From the NCBI GenBank assembly GCA_039090855.1, contig CM076999.1, positions 116,745,072 to 116,809,071 of the forward strand: a stretch of DNA of 64,000 bases. Direction: 5' to 3'. Under the pieces are notes generated by a model, which saw nothing but the letters and a program-made list of their open reading frames with translations, did no database searches and was not told where the DNA came from. A program made the translations under genes and the position numbers. This DNA comes from Macrothele yani. Lineage: Eukaryota; Arthropoda; Arachnida; Araneae; Macrothelidae. This document shows, piece by piece, positions 1-10,868 of the stretch (position 1 is the stretch's first letter; each line of letters opens with the position of its first letter).

Positions 1-284
1 TTTTTTTTTTTTGCTACATTTGTGGACAACAAAGCAAGTACCGAAACCTCAGTGCCATCTGGCGGTGAGGGGCAAACCCACATGGTCACATAACAGTCCT
101 AAACAGTAGGAACAGATCAGATCTTTGGTCAGAAGTGCACGTTTTGCATGCGATTTGGTGAATTGGTGTATCAATATGGTGAAAAAACGTTGACATTTTA
201 AGGATTGTTCAATTACAGATGAGGTAAAATTGAGCCTTTTTCCATTTCCAAAGCGAAAAGCTTTTTTTAATTTTTTTTATTGGA

Positions 285-418
285 GGTTTAACGACCACCG
301 TGAGCAACTCAATGGGTTATAAGCTGTCGCCCGTCCTCAATTTAGGGTCGCTCGTTACAGGGAAGGGAGAGAGCCAGTGCCGTCAGACAGATACAATATC
401 CATGCTTCACCGGGATCG
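285..418 (-). mobile_element. tRNA-derived SINE (family A), 3' half
   Basis: This is the 3' part of a SINE lying on the minus strand. It shares the tail GGTTTAACGACCACCGTGAG and the following central block with the copies at 55357, 59629 and 63672. The tRNA-like head with its B box is lost just after the 'CACCGGGAT' remnant. SINEs of this kind are pol III transcribed and use a LINE enzyme for insertion. Only this half is visible. Confidence 0.75.
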
Positions 419-639
419 AAAAGATTGGCAAGAGTTTCTTTGGTATTTATTTCTTTCGTAATAGTTATTTGTTATTGTTGACGAACTTACGTGGAATTTG
501 TTTGAAGCTGATAGTATTGAATCCCATGACGCACTTCGAAAAGCGAAGGTCGCTGTAGAATTCGCAAGAGGAATAAACAATTGTTTTATTCGCAAGAGGA
601 ATAAACAGTTTTTGCAAAAAGAAATAATTAATGAAGTAT

Positions 640-766
640 AATCTTCTTCTGGGTCTTTTCATGTCCCTCGGAATCCAGTCTAAAATTTCGGTTGTCCGTT
701 CTCGCAACATGTCCAGTCCATTGCCGTTTCAGTGATTTCACTTTGGTCATTTTCCTTATTCACAAG
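640..766 (-). pseudogene. Diverged RTE retrotransposon C-terminal fragment
   Basis: The minus strand encodes a fragment reading EILDWIPRD-KRPRRR. It matches the C-terminal region of the RTE copies elsewhere in this window (for example near 34930). It is clearly more diverged than the others and ends against a (CT)n/(TA)n tract at 767-797. It is a dead relic with no usable frame. Confidence 0.7.

Positions 767-797
<31 letters not shown>
767..797. repeat. (CT)n-(TA)n microsatellite
   Basis: A short CT-dinucleotide run passes directly into a TA run. It abuts the RTE fragment, as other TA runs in the window abut RTE copies. Confidence 0.85.
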
Positions 798-3470
798 GGG
801 CACATAAATAAAAAAAGTTGTATAAAACTAAAAGCAGAATTCGAAATAACTGGTTTTCGTACTAAATAAAAATATTTCTTCCTATAAAAACGTGCGTGGT
901 TTCGCTAGAATTACTTTTGTAGCTTTTTTTTTTTTTGCAAACTTTTTAACAATGTTGGAATTGTCTTAGTCTGTAGCAGTTTTGTTTTCATTTCTAACGG
1001 TACCTATATTTGAAAGTCGTTCCTGTTTCATATTTAATCAAAAGTAGCTTTTCATAATTTTAAGTTTGGAAAATGATCTTTCACCGTAAGCTACGGTTAC
1101 AAACAAAAAAAGAATTTGATAATTGTTTAATGCACCTTATTACCACTATCAATTCTAAGGAATGGAAAAGGGGACACTGTAATTTTAAAGAGCTTTTTTT
1201 TTTTAGAAAAAGAAAGATGTTCAGTTTTAGGCAGTGTAAAAATTCACAAAATCCAAAAATATTTTCGTTTGACTTAACATGCAACACGTGTTCCCCCTCC
1301 CCCTCCAAACGTATTCTGCTACAAACATACTAATGGTTTTCTTATTGTTTATCTTCCGCTAACATTAAAATATTCTTAAAGCTACTGAATTGTTTGGAAA
1401 AGATATTAATGAACCATTTGAAAATATGTATTCTAAAGCACTTTACGGATTCATGTGATGCTTAACATAAGTCCAAAGAATTTCAATTTAGTCACACAAA
1501 TCTGAAGCAATTTTATCATATTCTTTTTGTACAATATCTGATAATTTTATTTGTAAGTCCATACAATATTTTATTTTTATATCTCTTCTTAGTGTCAATA
1601 AAGTTTAAAGGTAATTTAAAATTGAAAAGTCTCGTTATGCGTGTTTTTTTTTATTGTTATTATTTCTCTTTGGTAGATAGATATCGCATCCGTATTTTTG
1701 TACCAAAAATTGATTTTATTTTTACTTACTTGGTCGAACCAGTTTAAGAGGTAGAAATTATGTTTTGCAAACTATTTCCTCGGCAAGCTAACATGCCTTT
1801 AAAGCCCCATGTGTTCTACATTCTTTTAAACAGCCATTTACTTGTTTTAACATTTCTATTCTGGTTGGTAATAGTATAACTACAACAGATTTTGCATTAA
1901 TTTGTTACTAACATTAATTTTTGAAAAAAGAGTGTACCAAATCTTTGTGGAACAAATAAACTTGCACGTTTTTTTTTATTATTTTTCCTAAAAAAGATTA
2001 GTGAATTTTCGAGTATCATTGTCTCTAAGACATTCGTTAAAGTACTAATGTAATGTATCGTGGATTATATCCAAATTGTACCCCAGTTCTCGTTTCGCTT
2101 ATTGCATCGATTCAGTTTTCCCACCTTGTTTTAGAGTACTGTTTTACGGTCAACGCTGTAAGCTCTTTCTCTAAAATTTGCCAACGGTAAAGTAATTCAG
2201 GAAAGAAAGCATATATTTCTTAAACAATACTGAAAACGTTCACAATTTCTACAGAAATGTTTTCGTCGTTATTTACGATCACGTTTAAAGTATGAGCCGC
2301 TCAAAGTACATAAAATGCATAAGAGTTTTAGGTGAAAAAATTGTGGTTTCTGATTTGAAGTCCATTGTGTTTTTCCTTCATATTGACCACACTGTCATAG
2401 CGCGGGCCACGCAGATCATGAGTGCTGAAATTTTTCAAGATTTAAAAAAATTTAGGAAAAAAATTGTTAGTCGTTTGCCCGCGGTATAAATGTGTCACAT
2501 AGCATTTCAATTTCTTACAGTAAAACGCTTTCTTAACTTTTCCCGCGTCACTTATATTAATTTATCAACCGTAAAATTTGATTGAGGCGTTCTGCCGTCC
2601 CCGGAAACTAGCGCCATAGTGCTTCGTACCCGTTGAGCCCCCGCTTCGAGCGTCCCTGCAAAACAAACACATCAGCAAATGCAGCGGTTGAATATTGGTA
2701 ACGCTTCGGAAGCATTTTGCATTATACTCATTATTCACGTTCAATTAGCTCAAAGTTGCGTTTTAAGAATGATCACAAAGTATGAAAGAGCAAAGCAATA
2801 TTTCACTTTAACTTGGCAGTAATTTCTTATAATACATTTTAAGTACTATATAAGTTTTAAAAGGATATTACAGCTTGTAACCGGAGAATGATGCTAATCC
2901 AATAGATCCGTTTGATAATCGATGATATGATTTCGATACTGACTCTGGTTACCAGTTTGGATGCATTTTTTCCTAAACGATGAAGCTGAAACGTAAATAC
3001 TTTAATACTTAGAAGAAGCAGATGTGTTCTGTTTTAAAATTCATTCAAAACTTTTTTGAAAAAATGCTATCAGGTTTTGCAATTTCTCATGGCTCCAAAT
3101 CAGAGGCTGCAAAGAAAAACAAAAATATTGTAATAGAAAAAGGAAAACAGGTACATACACGCGCCGACAGGGCCGTGGGAATACCAGGAGAACTCCTCGT
3201 CTGCCGGTAAATGTGCAGTTTATCGTCCCAAATTATTTCGCCACAAATTTGAAGGACTTCGAAAAAGTGAGACGTACAAATCTGAAAGTATGCAATTTTA
3301 CCGCAAATGGAGCAAACATTTCATATTAAAGTTTTTTTAAAGATTTTTACCGTAATATTTACCTGGAAGTACGATACTGTGAACAGAAGTTGTGGCGGGC
3401 GTAACACAACGCTGCGACAGCAAATTCACGGGCGGAAGACTACAAGAGGAATCGGTTATGTTGTTGCCAG
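798..3470. other. AT-rich non-coding DNA, nothing recognised
   Basis: About 2.7 kb with only short frames and no family motif. It is AT-rich with homopolymer T runs. A GC-richer patch near 2585-2660 and another near 3150-3200 were inspected without finding a gene or tRNA. Confidence 0.6.
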
Positions 3471-5001
3471 GAGCGATCCATGTTGTGTGGCCTAGTGATC
3501 AACTTTCGTGCCTGCCACGGCGAAGACCTCGGATTCGATCCCAGCCAGAAAAAAATAAATTAATAGAAGTCGTAATAGGACGGTATACTGTGCGAACATA
3601 AATGCAGTGTATTTAGATTTTGGTGAAATATATGGAATATATAACTAGTAGAATAAACAGGAGTACGATCCATGTTGTGTGGCCTAGTGATCAACTTTCG
3701 TGCCTGCCACGGAGAAGACCTCGGATTCGATCCCAGCCAGAAAAAAATAAATTAATAGAAGTCGTAATAGGACGGTATACTGTGCGAACATAAATGCAGT
3801 GTATTTAGATTTTGGTGAAATATATGGAATATATAACTAGTAGAATAAACAGGAGTACGATCCATGTTGTGTGGCCTAGTGATCAACTTTCGTGCCTGCC
3901 ACGGAGAAGACCTCGGATTCGATCCCAGCCAGAAAAAATAAATTAATAGAAGTCGTAATAGGACGGTATACTGTGCGAACATAAATGCAGTGTATTTAGA
4001 TTTTGGTGAAATATATGGAATATATAACTAGTAGAATAAACAGGAGTACGATCCATGTTGTGTGGCCTAGTGATCAACTTTCGTGCCTGCCACGGAGAAG
4101 ACCTCGGATTCGATCCCAGCCAGAAAAAAATAAATTAATAGAAGTCGTAATAGGACGGTATACTGTGCGAACATAAATGCAGTGTATTTAGATTTTGGTG
4201 AAATATATGGAATATATAACTAGTAGAATAAACAGGAGTACGATCCATGTTGTGTGGCCTAGTGATCAACTTTCGTGCCTGCCACGGAGAAGACCTCGGA
4301 TTCGATCCCAGCCAGAAAAAAATAAATTAATAGAAGTCGTAATAGGACGGTATACTGTGCGAACATAAATGCAGTGTATTTAGATTTTGGTGAAATATAT
4401 GGAATATATAACTAGTAGAATAAACAGGAGTACGATCCATGTTGTGTGGCCTAGTGATCAACTTTCGTGCCTGCCACGGAGAAGACCTCGGATTCGATCC
4501 CAGCCAGAAAAAAATAAATTAATAGAAGTCGTAATAGGACGGTATACTGTGCGAACATAAATGCAGTGTATTTAGATTTTGGTGAAATATATGGAATATA
4601 TAACTAGTAGAATAAACAGGAGTACGATCCATGTTGTGTGGCCTAGTGATCAACTTTCGTGCCTGCCACGGAGAAGACCTCGGATTCGATCCCAGCCAGA
4701 AAAAAATAAATTAATAGAAGTCGTAATAGGACGGTATACTGTGCGAACATAAATGCAGTGTATTTAGATTTTGGTGAAATATATGGAATATATAACTAGT
4801 AGAATAAACAGGAGTACGATCCATGTTGTGTGGCCTAGTGATCAACTTTCGTGCCTGCCACGGAGAAGACCTCGGATTCGATCCCAGCCAGAAAAATAAA
4901 TTAATAGAAGTCGTAATAGGACGGTATGCTGTGCGAACATAAATGCAGTGTATTTAGATTTTGGTGAAAGATATGGAATATATAACTAGTTGAATAAACA
5001 G
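3471..5001 (+). repeat. 192-bp satellite array (8 units) with tRNA-like promoter
   Basis: Eight head-to-tail units begin at 3471, 3661, 3853, 4044, 4236, 4428, 4620 and 4812, with period 190-192 bp. The first and last units are slightly diverged and the inner ones are nearly identical. Each monomer carries a tRNA-like head: an A-box-like TGGCCTAGTGATC and a B-box-like GGATTCGATCC about 40 bp later, followed by an A-rich stretch. This head aligns with the SINE B head at 57900-57985. Open frames here are by-products of the repetition. Inference: a SINE-derived monomer was amplified in tandem. Confidence 0.93.
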
Positions 5002-5490
5002 GAGTACTTAACACATGAGAATGAAGCACAGAATGGTACACAGCATCGCATGATGCAAGTGCAAAAACAAAAACATTACTTTAGATTTTTAAGTTGCAGA
5101 GATATTCACACTTAAGAACACACAACAGCAATGCAAAATTCTTCTAGACCGCCGTGAGTTGTGCGGGTAATAAGAGACCCCTGGTGAGACGCTTGTGCCT
5201 ACACATTAAAAATAATGAGACGCTACAGCTTTATAGGTTTTTCTCTAATCACATGTGAGTCTAGACCATCGAGCTTATATTAGACTAGACACCACTGACT
5301 CTGTCGCCATAGGTCACGGGTAATCGTTGGCGTGATGTCACATACAGGCAAAAAAGAACTAAATTTTACAGTTGATAACACAGTAAGCTTGTGTATGATT
5401 GAGGAAGATCACCATTCGCTTAGAAGCTTTTGTTCCATTGGTTTCAAAGCCGCTTCTTTTCTGCGGCATGACTCCCCAGAGCTAATACAT
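5002..5490. other. Unique spacer, nothing recognised
   Basis: Non-repetitive sequence between the satellite and LINE C copy 1. A 70-codon frame at 5332-5544 runs into the LINE 3' untranslated region and has no recognised motif. Confidence 0.5.
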
Positions 5491-6239
5491 TGTCTTCGTA
5501 TAAGACCCCCAAATCATGAGGGCAGGGAGAGGGGAGCGCCCTAATGTGCTCTCACACGACGTCCCCTCCCCATACATGAACTTTCTTGCAACACATCTTC
5601 ACACTGTTCACCACGCCCAAAATAAATACCTACACATGGTTCACTGATGTTTACACACACTCCCACCACAGCCCAACAAGCAGCACCAGACACACTCCCG
5701 AGTCATACAGATCCTCCGAATAACTCGAAAGGACCAGCACACAAATAGCCGGCGAGGTCACCTAGAACGGCGGGTGTAACCCGAAGGTACACCCGGAACG
5801 TCCATGTAGGCGGAAAAAGTCCCCTTTAGAGGTGACCAGGTGACAGCGACCCGGACGGGAGACTGTCAGAGAGGACACCGGGCCAACGGGTGCACCAAGG
5901 CACTCACATGACCCATGGCAGGTGCCTCCCCGGCCCACTTCCACACGGAACCGGCACACCACAAGCAGCAAATACACAACACCCTCCCTTCAGATACCAT
6001 CCATTCACACCACATCATAAGAGAAAGAGCAGAGACAGAACCAAAACACTCACACCCCCCAACTCACACAGCCTCCTGCCGTCTCGGTCAGCAGCCAGCA
6101 CCGCCAACCTCGAACGGAGAGAAGACAGATTAAACCACCGATGAATGGGTCGGAGGCTCACCTCCACACCCTCCATCAAACACAAGTCACAAAAACATAA
6201 CACTAGAAAAAGCCCAACACTCCCTGAGAGATCCCTCGG
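5491..6239 (-). mobile_element. LINE C copy 1, 3' untranslated region
   Basis: This block recurs at 30217, 37879 and 50385. It contains the terminal motif GTCTTCGTATAAGACCCCC at the 3' end of the minus-strand element. In copy 3 the same end is followed by a poly(A) tail (poly(T) on the plus strand), which fixes the orientation. GC-rich frames on both strands here (for example 5762-6144) are shadows in the untranslated region. Confidence 0.8.
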
Positions 6240-6488
6240 GCTTCAAGGGCCGAAATTAAGGGGGTAAGTTACCCCAATGAAAGGTGTAATTGTTCTTGGT
6301 CCCGGTAACAATCCGAGGCCAAGTCCCCCACCGATACTTAAACGCTCTGTCGGTCGAAGTGCGGGCGTCCACTCTCGCTCTGTCTCGGAGCTCACACTTG
6401 ACTTGAAGGATAACTGTTGTCGGAGAGAAGACCGAGTTAGCCGTCCGGGAATGCCGAACGCTGTTCCTCTTCCTCCACATGGTATAAC
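6240..6488 (-). pseudogene. LINE C copy 1, end of the RT polyprotein
   Basis: The minus strand reads the extreme C-terminus of a non-LTR retrotransposon polyprotein, including a RWGTWPRIVTGTKNN-like end matching copy 2 (31015-31377). It carries frameshifts. The reading continues upstream on the far side of the hAT-like insertion, at 7667-8045. Confidence 0.7.
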
Positions 6489-6741
6489 CAAAGAATATCT
6501 AACTGATAAGAAGGTAAGGCTCAGCGAGACGTAACTAGCGCCACTATATTATGCGGCAAAGAATTACTACACAGAAGCCAACATTACAGGCTGATGCCGC
6601 AGGATGCCGAGCAGACTGAGTTAGACTGAGCATGCGTGTTTGTGTTCAAAGAATATAAACGCTTGTTTGTGTTGGCGTTTTGTTCAAAGGTTTTGTTGTT
6701 CTCATCTAGATCTGCGTTTATATTACAGCCATGAAATACAC

Positions 6742-6782
6742 CCACTCCATTCCGATGAATAACAATTCATGGAATGGAGTGG
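6742..6782. repeat. Perfect 12-bp inverted repeat (hairpin)
   Basis: CCACTCCATTCC pairs with GGAATGGAGTGG across a 17-base loop. The 'GATGAATAAC' block beside each arm is also duplicated. Confidence 0.8.
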
Positions 6783-7007
6783 ATGAATAACAAGAACAAA
6801 TTTGTAACCGTTTGAAACAAATATCCTGGAAAACCATTAAAACAACGTTTGCTGAAAAAAAAAGCTATCGTTACGTTGAAAAAATTAATTTATCAATTAT
6901 ATGAAACTGACTTTTATGAAAAATACCTCGTAATATTGTAAAATGAAAGAGGGAAGCATTCGATTACACAATGCATACCAAACAGACAGCTTTAAGCATA
7001 CACTCAA

Positions 7008-7095
7008 TCGTGGCGAGTTAGTCCGGTCGGTAGAGAGCTCAGCTATCACGCCAGCGGCCCAGGTTCGAACCTACTCAGATACGAACGGATGTTTT
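7008..7095 (+). mobile_element. tRNA-like SINE head
   Basis: A tRNA-like stretch has an A-box-like TAGTCCGGTCGGTAGAG and a B-box-like GGTTCGAACCT about 40 bp later. It differs from SINE families A and B. It could be a separate SINE or a degenerate tRNA; no convincing full cloverleaf was found. Confidence 0.5.
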
Positions 7096-7666
7096 TCCGA
7101 TCTGTTGAGAAAATTTCTCCAGCGCAGTGCGTTTAAATTACAAACTTCGGAAGGGTAGAAAAAAAATTGTAGCTTTGGGAAACTGCGGTTGTCTTTGCTT
7201 TTTTTTTTTTTTTATTATTATGGCTGCTACTGGGAAACCAGCCTCAGCATTTTTGACATTTAAGGTATATTGTAAATATGAAATTCATGCCAAGCAACCT
7301 GGTATTACTACGGTGCTTAAAGTGAGAATAAAACTGCTAAAATTTCCTTAAAATAATATTAATTGCTAATGTATATATTTGTTTCACCAAAAGAAGGGAC
7401 AGGAGGGATACTCAGAAAAGAACAAAAAAAAAAAAAAAATGCTTTAGTAGACCCAATGAGACCGAAGGAAACAGTCGCAGATCAAAGCTTAGCTTCCTTT
7501 CCGTGAAATAGGCTTCGCGTCCCCTGTCTCCTACGCTTTTTGCGCCTGAGTGTTAACTTTCCCGCAGAGCATCTGCTGCCGCATTACATGGTGGCGCTGC
7601 TGTCGCCTGTTTTACATTATCTCTACGAGAGTTGAGCTTCTTCACGCGAAGCGTTTATATTCTTTG

Positions 7667-8045
7667 GTATAACAGACCTCGGTGATAATCCTCCTCCAGA
7701 CCTTCCTGCCCACCGCCGGGGTGGGATGTAGGTAAAACTGGAGGGCGTCAAGCCTTTTGTGCCAAGCCCAGATTCCCTGCCAAACCTGGTGCAGGCCCAA
7801 AAGAGATGGAACCTGTCCTCAATGCCCGCACACCAAATGCACCTATCGGAAGAGATGCCACCCCACTGAAACTGCCAACTCCTGGTTTGAAGGACATTGT
7901 GGGCCAACCACCACCTGAAGTCCCTCTTCTTTCAGTCCACAGGCGTCGAGTCAAGGTCTTTAGAGATATCTCATGGCGTCGAGTGAATACTCATCCTAAC
8001 CTCTCTCATACAGAAGTTCCTAGGAACGTGGAAAGAGGAGTCATC
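7667..8045 (-). pseudogene. LINE C copy 1, zinc-finger region of RT polyprotein
   Basis: The minus strand reads AHNVLQTRSWQFQWGG followed by a CIWC...HLFWAC pattern. This is the Cys/His zinc-binding segment often found C-terminal to the reverse transcriptase of LINEs (zf-RVT type). The same residues occur in copy 2 near 31400. Frameshifts break it, and it is separated from its own C-terminus by the hAT-like insertion. Confidence 0.75.
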
Positions 8046-8184
8046 AGGTTTTGGTCGAGAGCGAATGAGTTCGCGACCTTTAACAAAAATTGGTAACGGA
8101 TTTACCGAAAGTACTCGGGGAAAAAATTTATTTTGTTTTTTATTTATAAATTATTTTTCAAAGGATATACTGTATCATTTAAAT

Positions 8185-8905
8185 TTTCTCATTAATCAAA
8201 TGCGATTTATCGTTTCTAACAGATTTTACAAAACAATTAATATAAATTTGCTTCAAGTGTTCGAACAATAGACTTTAGTCGGTACAGTTTCTAACCTACT
8301 ATTATATCCTGATTCAATACTCCTCTTCCTATGTATAACCCTTTGAAAATGCTGTTAATGTGTCCAAAAATTCCACAAGGAATATTTTACTTCTTCGTGC
8401 TACCGAATTTTTCTACACTATGTGAAATCTGCATACAAAATTACCAACTTGTTGGGGTAACCTTTTCAGAAATTCTGTTCGGCTCCACTAGATGAGTTTT
8501 CTTCTTTACTTATCTGAAGAGGCGAGAGATGGCGCCAAATGTTTTCAGAATTGCTAATTAATTTTAGTAGTAGTGGAGGTGAAGCTATTGTCTACACTGA
8601 TAAAATTGCTCCATGCAACCACATAGGGGTGGGAGTATACACTAAATATTTGATACAGCTGCCCTTCGGAAGTGTTACGTGTCGGCGGGCTTGATCACGT
8701 TTCCCATCCCGACTCTTCTTGTACCAATGGGCGATATAAATAGTTCCAGAGTGAAATGCAAAACAGCGCTTGCGTGTTTTCGAGATAAATGCTAACAGCT
8801 GAGTCAATTAGTATTCTTAGTTTGTTTAGACGGTTACCAATTCGGAGTTGGACTGCCTTTCTAAACTTGCTTGGGTTTAAAAGGACACAGCGTTAGCCAA
8901 TAGCT
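8185..8905. repeat. Dispersed repeat B, copy 1
   Basis: About 720 bp is shared with 27533-28287 in the same orientation and, more diverged, with 41098-41685. A minus-strand frame at 8592-8807 (71 codons) is conserved with 27969-28190, including TIYIAHWYK and CIKYLVYT. No known domain is recognised, no terminal repeats were found, and the class is unknown. It may be part of a larger transposon. Confidence 0.75.
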
Positions 8906-8906
8906 T

Positions 8907-9077
8907 TTGTGTACTTTAGCGTTCTAAATTATTTCGTCGGAAAAATTTAACTGTGTGGGAAAAGTGCTACGTACAATGTTTTAAGCATGCAAAATAATGG
9001 GGAAAGGTGAAAAAATATAGTACTTTTACATGAAAGGAAAAATATTTTCCGAAGAACTTTCCTTGGAGTACGAAGGT
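8907..9077 (+). mobile_element. Merlin-like element, 5' terminal fragment
   Basis: This segment matches, in inverted orientation, the 5' end of the Merlin-like element at 22507-22672. It includes the start codon and the first codons (MKGKIFSEEL). Beyond about 9077 similarity stops. It is a terminal relic. Confidence 0.65.
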
Positions 9078-9290
9078 TCGGAAGAGAACGTGCGGTAGGC
9101 CTAAGATGTTGGAGCGGCGACGGCGTGAAGGCGGAGGACGGTGAATGGAAGCGTCGTTGAAGGTGGAGGCCAGGGCGGCCAACAATCCCCTTTTTATATC
9201 TCCAAAATCACAAGCAAATATCTCCAAAAAATCAGAAGATTTAAGGAAGAAATCAGCAGTGCCATATTACACAAGTCTGAAACGAAAAAT

Positions 9291-9292
<2 letters not shown>

Positions 9293-9322
<30 letters not shown>
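9293..9322. repeat. (TA)n microsatellite
   Basis: A TA-dinucleotide run lies directly at the outer edge of the long inverted repeat. Frames with runs of Tyr-Ile codons here are artefacts. Confidence 0.9.
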
Positions 9323-9324
<2 letters not shown>

Positions 9325-10473
9325 TATTAAGAAGAGACCTAAGCAAAAAAAAATATATATATTTTTGACTCATACCAAGTGCAACATAGAAAAGGTTATG
9401 TATCTACCGGTGTGAGTAAAAGGAGAAAAGATAAAAAATAAAATAAAACAACTGAATGTAGAAAGTGTCGAGAATATTGAGCCTTGGCTTTATCAAGGAG
9501 CAGCAAAAACTCTGCATTTTCTCACTTCCACAAAGACCTAGTTAGAAATGGGTTTCTGCAAAGCCATAGATGCAAGTAATAAGCCCATCAAAAATTGTTT
9601 TAAAATATATATATATGTCATGACCTCCGCAGAGTTGTATGACCTAGCTCTAGTTAACAATTTAGCTTGCATCCATAACTTTCATGGCCCGACCCATGCT
9701 CTTCATCTGTTACTATTAAACAGAGAGAAGAAGATTAAAGAGAACTCAAGTTGTGAGAGTGACATAATAATTAGAAATAATTTTCAGCTATAACGAAATG
9801 CCAAGTTCGCCTGAGAGGGAATTTAAACCTGAATAGCAATGCAAAAGAATTCCAAATTTTTACATTGCAATTAAAAAAGGAAATATTAATTTTTTAAAAC
9901 TCAGATTTTTGAAAGAAAACTTGATTTTAAAACCCCCTACTCCACAACTTCTGACAACACAAAAACGAGAATAAATTAAAGACAATAATTAACTAAAGAA
10001 AAGCTTTGTGAAAGTTATATGACATAAACAATTAGTTGCAATATGTACAAAGTATTTCAGCAGTGCTTTAAGTGCATAATTAAGTAGTTATTAAGAACTT
10101 AACTACTTTGAAAATACAGCGCAAAGTAAAGGAACTATGCTTAGCCAGCTGCTGTGCCTAAGTTTCCTAAAAGACGCGCAAAGTTACCAAGAAAAGAAAG
10201 AGTTAAAACCCGCAAAAATGTTAACTGACTAGCCAGTGCCTAAATGCTAAAAAGCAAAAAACAACAGAGAAAAGTACAAGAAGTACAAACATTGAACTTA
10301 TAAAACCTAAAACCCAAAGACAATGAAGAGAGCTTACCTCTTATGCAACTAAACTTTCTCCACACAAGAGGAAACATGGCTGACCTTTTCCCCAAACGTC
10401 CAAACACCTCTGCCACTCCCTAGTCGCTGGGGGGCAGTGTGGGTGGGGCTGATGGCCTCCTCACACTGAAAGA
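9321..10473 (+). repeat. Long inverted repeat, left arm
   Basis: This is the left arm of a foldback structure. It is about 1153 bp and nearly identical by eye to the reverse complement of 10869-12029, with a 395-bp spacer. The outer end reads ATTCTATTAAGAAGAGACC and the inner end is CTCACACTGAAAGA. A frame of 81 codons (9548-9793, starting MGFCKAIDASNKP) is open in both arms. It matches no family I know, and its conservation may simply reflect recent arm duplication. Transcription through both arms would give a long double-stranded RNA. Confidence 0.92.
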
Positions 10474-10868
10474 AACCAACTCGCGGAGATTTTAACCAGA
10501 GAAAAAAATATATATACTTAAGACTGTGGACCTGTATGATCAGAAAGAGCAGAATTAACTCTCCAGAATACATGAGAAATATTATAAAATACACAAGTGG
10601 TGTATTTAATAATCTTTGCATGTATTAAATCACCTCAGTGAGCTTCTATAGATTATTCAGAATCTTATTAATTTTAATGTTAGTTTTACTATTTTTAGTA
10701 TAGCTATTCTAGTGAGTGAAAAACTAGTTTTCTTTTTTATTTGTTTTTATTTTCTTTTATAAACAGATTTTTAAGCTTTTTTTTGTGTGATTTTGTCTAT
10801 ATTATTTAATTTTTTGTTTTAATAGGACCTTCATATCCATAGCACTAAGGTTCCTCTTAGTAGTTAAT
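10474..10868. other. Spacer of the long inverted repeat
   Basis: 395 bp of AT-rich sequence between the arms. No coding potential or second inverted structure was recognised. Confidence 0.8.

Larger units (their letters stand above)
6489..7666. mobile_element. hAT-like non-autonomous DNA transposon
   Basis: A 1.18-kb block interrupts LINE C copy 1. The flanks GGTATAAC (6481-6488) and (G)GTATAAC (to 7673) look like a 7-8 bp target duplication. The ends are CAAAGAATAT inverted repeats. Subterminal blocks around AGCGCCACTATATTATGCGG at the left recur inverted near 7590. LINE sequence continues from one flank to the other, as seen by comparison with the uninterrupted copy at 31200. Inside are a hairpin (6742-6782), a tRNA-like head (7008-7095), and T and A runs. 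No transposase was recognised. The size of the target duplication suggests the hAT superfamily. Confidence 0.7.

Noticed and set aside
3307..3982. Frames inside the 192-bp array
   Set aside because: They are broken every unit or two and simply follow the repeat.
3471..5001. CRISPR-like array
   Set aside because: Units are contiguous 192-bp repeats with no unique spacers, in an animal genome. The same applies to the 34-bp array at 57014-57545.
5762..6144. GC-rich overlapping frames on both strands
   Set aside because: They fall in the LINE C 3' untranslated region; the equivalents at 30309-30929 and 61871-62376 do not keep one consistent protein.
7008..7095. Functional tRNA gene
   Set aside because: A and B boxes are present but no full cloverleaf could be drawn, and the sequence sits within a transposon.
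9141..9368. Frames with runs of Tyr-Ile codons
   Set aside because: They are translations of the (TA)n microsatellite and have no other support; the same applies to similar frames at 13763-13972, 16609-17022 and 34870-35139.
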